NCBI GenBank assembly: GCA_942491415.1 | Contig: CALOAD010000014.1 | Location: 248,001-312,000, forward strand | Source: CALOAD01 sp942491415 | GTDB taxonomy: Bacteria; Cyanobacteriota; Vampirovibrionia; Gastranaerophilales; CALOAD01 | Direction: 5' to 3' | DNA: 64,000 bases | Shown here: piece by piece, positions 62,582 through 64,000 of the stretch | Numbering within the stretch: position 1 is the stretch's first letter | Layout of the letters: each line of letters starts with the position of its first letter | Program-made: the position numbers and the translations under genes | Notes under the pieces: generated by a model | Database searches by the model: none | Told to the model about the DNA's origin: nothing | What the model saw: only the letters and a program-made list of their open reading frames with translations

Positions 62582-62680
62582 ACAAAATTGAAGTTATTTA
62601 ATTTATGAGCTGAGAATTATCCACGCATCTTAATTCTTTAATTCTTTTTTAGTCAATTAAGTTGCTATATCATAGACGCC

Positions 62681-63073
62681 TTAAGCGTATGAAGGAGTAC
62701 TGTTTTTAATACATTTATCCTCAGACTTCTTGACTGATTCTAATTCAGCTTGCTTAGCTTTTAATTGAGTTTCAAGCCTTTTCATTTCACTTTCAATTTT
62801 CTTTTCTTGTTGATGTATATTTGCTCTAAGTTGCTCTTGACCTTGCTCATTAAATTGAGCTCCTACATTTCTAATGCCTAATTTCCCAAGAGTACTCATT
62901 GTACCAAAGCCCATTTGTTTTGCTTCATTCTGATCAACCATACCATCAGCCATAATGCTTCCGGCATTAGCAAGATTTTGTTGTCTTTGTGTAAGAGTCA
63001 TTAATCTATACTGCAAGTCGCTGACTTGAGATGTTAATGTTTGTTTTCTGAATCCCATTAATGCGTAACCCAT
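62681..63073 (-). CDS. Hypothetical coiled-coil protein
   Basis: This 130-residue protein starts MGYALMGFRKQTLTSQ and is dominated by glutamine-rich helices (SDLQYRLMTLTQRQQNLANAG and IHQQEKKIESEMKRLETQLKAKQ). The middle has DGMVDQNEAKQMGF, faintly like an EF-hand loop. It has no signal peptide or membrane segment, and one cysteine near the C-terminus. AAAGGAGAG lies close before the ATG. No named family is recognised. It sits between the inverted repeat copies, divergent from copy B. Confidence 0.75.
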   Translation of the reverse strand: MGYALMGFRKQTLTSQVSDLQYRLMTLTQRQQNLANAGSIMADGMVDQNEAKQMGFGTMSTLGKLGIRNVGAQFNEQGQEQLRANIHQQEKKIESEMKRLETQLKAKQAELESVKKSEDKCIKNSTPSYA

Positions 63074-63456
63074 AATTCTCTCCTTTGTTTGTATAACTCC
63101 AAATAACTTCTAAATAATTTAAGATTTTCATCTCTTGTTTATATAAAAACAAAAACGTTTTCAAAATTGCCTAAAACATGCAAAACTTTTTCATGACGCA
63201 TGTTTCGAGAACCAGACTAATCTACATATAAAAGAACCCTTTGTAAAATCACAACCCCTTAAAATGCAGTCTAAACAACATTATCCAGAGGATAACATAT
63301 TGAAGATATCTTATCCTGGCAACTCTATTTAAAAAAAAATAAAACACATTTTTTCTTAATATTTATTAATAAAAAACTGTAAAGTAATAACAGCAGAAAA
63401 TATGAAGTTAGCAATACCAAAATAATATTACTATAATAAGATTTTAGTAATATTTG
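63074..63456. other. AT-rich intergenic region
   Basis: It holds the promoter region of the coiled-coil gene and a small TTATCC/GGATAA inverted repeat at 63281-63295. No ORF with a ribosome binding site, tRNA or known RNA is seen. Confidence 0.4.
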
Positions 63457-63987
63457 CTGATAAAAAGTATTATGTAAAAAGCGAGCTACTCTCTCCGAGG
63501 GGGAACTTTTTGTGTAAAAAGTTCCATAAAAACCTGCCTCCGTAAAACTTTTCTATTTTACTAAACTCCGTTAAATTAAAGCATAATAATCTAAAAATGC
63601 TACATAACTCGATCAGCTTCGCTGACCTCAAACAATGTAGCTTGCTTTATTTCATCACTGTCTTGAAATATTCGGCGATAAACGAGTTACTGACAGGGCG
63701 ATGAGCCCTGATCTTTCACTCTCTGCCGAAATTTCACTACGTTAAGTAAAAAAACAAAAAGTTTAAAGTCGGCATTGAAAGGAAGGTTCGGAAACGTAGT
63801 TTCTGATGTCTAAGAGCCGAAGGCGAAGCGTTTTTTTTCTTTCTTTTGGTTCCGTTTTCTTTCTTTTTAATCGCAAAAAAAGAAAGAAAATGAACAAAAT
63901 GAGAGACTATATTTAATTTCTTTACGTCTCTTACTTAAAGTAAAAATTCATCAAATAAACAGCTTTTTACATAATACTTTTTATCAG
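63457..63987. repeat. Repeat element, copy B (531 bp), inverted relative to copy A
   Basis: It has the same 24-nt ends as copy A (63457-63480 and 63964-63987), but the interior is reversed: GCGAGCTACTCTCTCCGAGG comes first here and last in A. The GGAACTTTTT/AAAAAGTTCC hairpin is at 63502-63525. Similarity to A runs to about 63903; the last ~60 bases before the right end differ. Compared with A it carries an extra 79 bases at 63660-63738. No ORF of note. Confidence 0.8.
63660..63738. mobile_element. Small palindromic insertion inside copy B
   Basis: This segment is absent from copy A. TCACT occurs just before it (63655-63659) and at its end (63734-63738), as a 5-bp target duplication would. 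Inside are a perfect CAGGGC-GATGA-GCCCTG hairpin (63694-63710) and imperfect inverted ends (ATTCGGC near the left, GCCGAAAT near the right). Confidence 0.5.
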
Positions 63988-64000
63988 ACTTATTAACTTG

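Noticed and set aside
61195..63987. An insertion sequence or composite transposon call for the inverted pair
   Set aside because: No transposase or remnant is visible in either copy or between them, so I call them repeats only.
1..64000. CRISPR arrays, tRNA and rRNA genes
   Set aside because: I saw no regularly spaced direct repeats, and no intergenic stretch with a tRNA T-loop and cloverleaf layout; rRNA sequence is absent.

Overview
This is AT-rich DNA (roughly 30% GC by eye) from a diderm bacterium. An outer membrane is implied by apolipoprotein N-acyltransferase (Lnt), a GT9 heptosyltransferase-like enzyme and a pilus secretin. An anaerobic lifestyle is suggested by HydG, a reverse rubrerythrin, ferredoxin-rich split glutamate synthase and FAD-dependent ThyX. 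With the CHASE2 adenylate cyclases and a cyanobacterial-length primary sigma factor, my best guess is a gut Vampirovibrionia/Gastranaerophilales ('Melainabacteria') genome. That is an inference; there is no rRNA gene in the window to confirm it.

Layout. 1-316: the start of a truncated minus-strand gene behind a possible 26-residue leader ORF. 745-5828 (-): a three-gene split glutamate synthase operon. 6090-11844 (+): housekeeping genes rpmE, thyX, prfA, hydG, rlmB and the primary sigma factor, most with clear terminators. 11882-17071: a GT2, a DnaQ-type exonuclease, DUF192 plus lnt, ruvC and a membrane protein. 17245-22729 (-): two small unknowns, a CHASE2 adenylate cyclase and a PHP-GT4 fusion. 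22894-28233: a lipase-like protein, two small genes (one unlisted, 56 aa), a flippase-like membrane protein, leuC and a hydrolase. 28254-33659: a GGDEF plus degenerate HD-GYP protein, a GT9, small proteins and a GT4. 33774-41746: an RTX protein, argS, a basic amino acid decarboxylase, ligA and a SIMPL protein. 41756-49096 (-): kinase, ubiX, recG, a second CHASE2 cyclase and rqcH. 49321-55622 (-): an exported protein, then the pilMNOPQ operon. 55974-61178: mostly small unknowns, a lipid kinase, DUF2267 and a cupin. 61195-63987: two inverted copies of a repeat element flanking reverse rubrerythrin and a coiled-coil gene.

How the genes fit together. The core is ordinary: nitrogen assimilation, translation, DNA repair, amino acid synthesis and envelope biogenesis. 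Second-messenger signalling is prominent, with two cAMP cyclases and one c-di-GMP cyclase. Several glycosyltransferases and a lipid kinase point to envelope glycoconjugates. The less ordinary parts are the PHP-GT4 fusion, the HD-GYP domain lacking metal ligands, a phosphomevalonate-kinase-like P-loop kinase overlapping ubiX, five very small genes with ribosome-binding or promoter support, and a set of palindromic repeats (a nested palindrome flanked by 6-bp direct repeats, REP-like units, and the inverted element pair with a smaller insertion nested in one copy). I found no tRNA, rRNA, CRISPR array, transposase or integrase gene.
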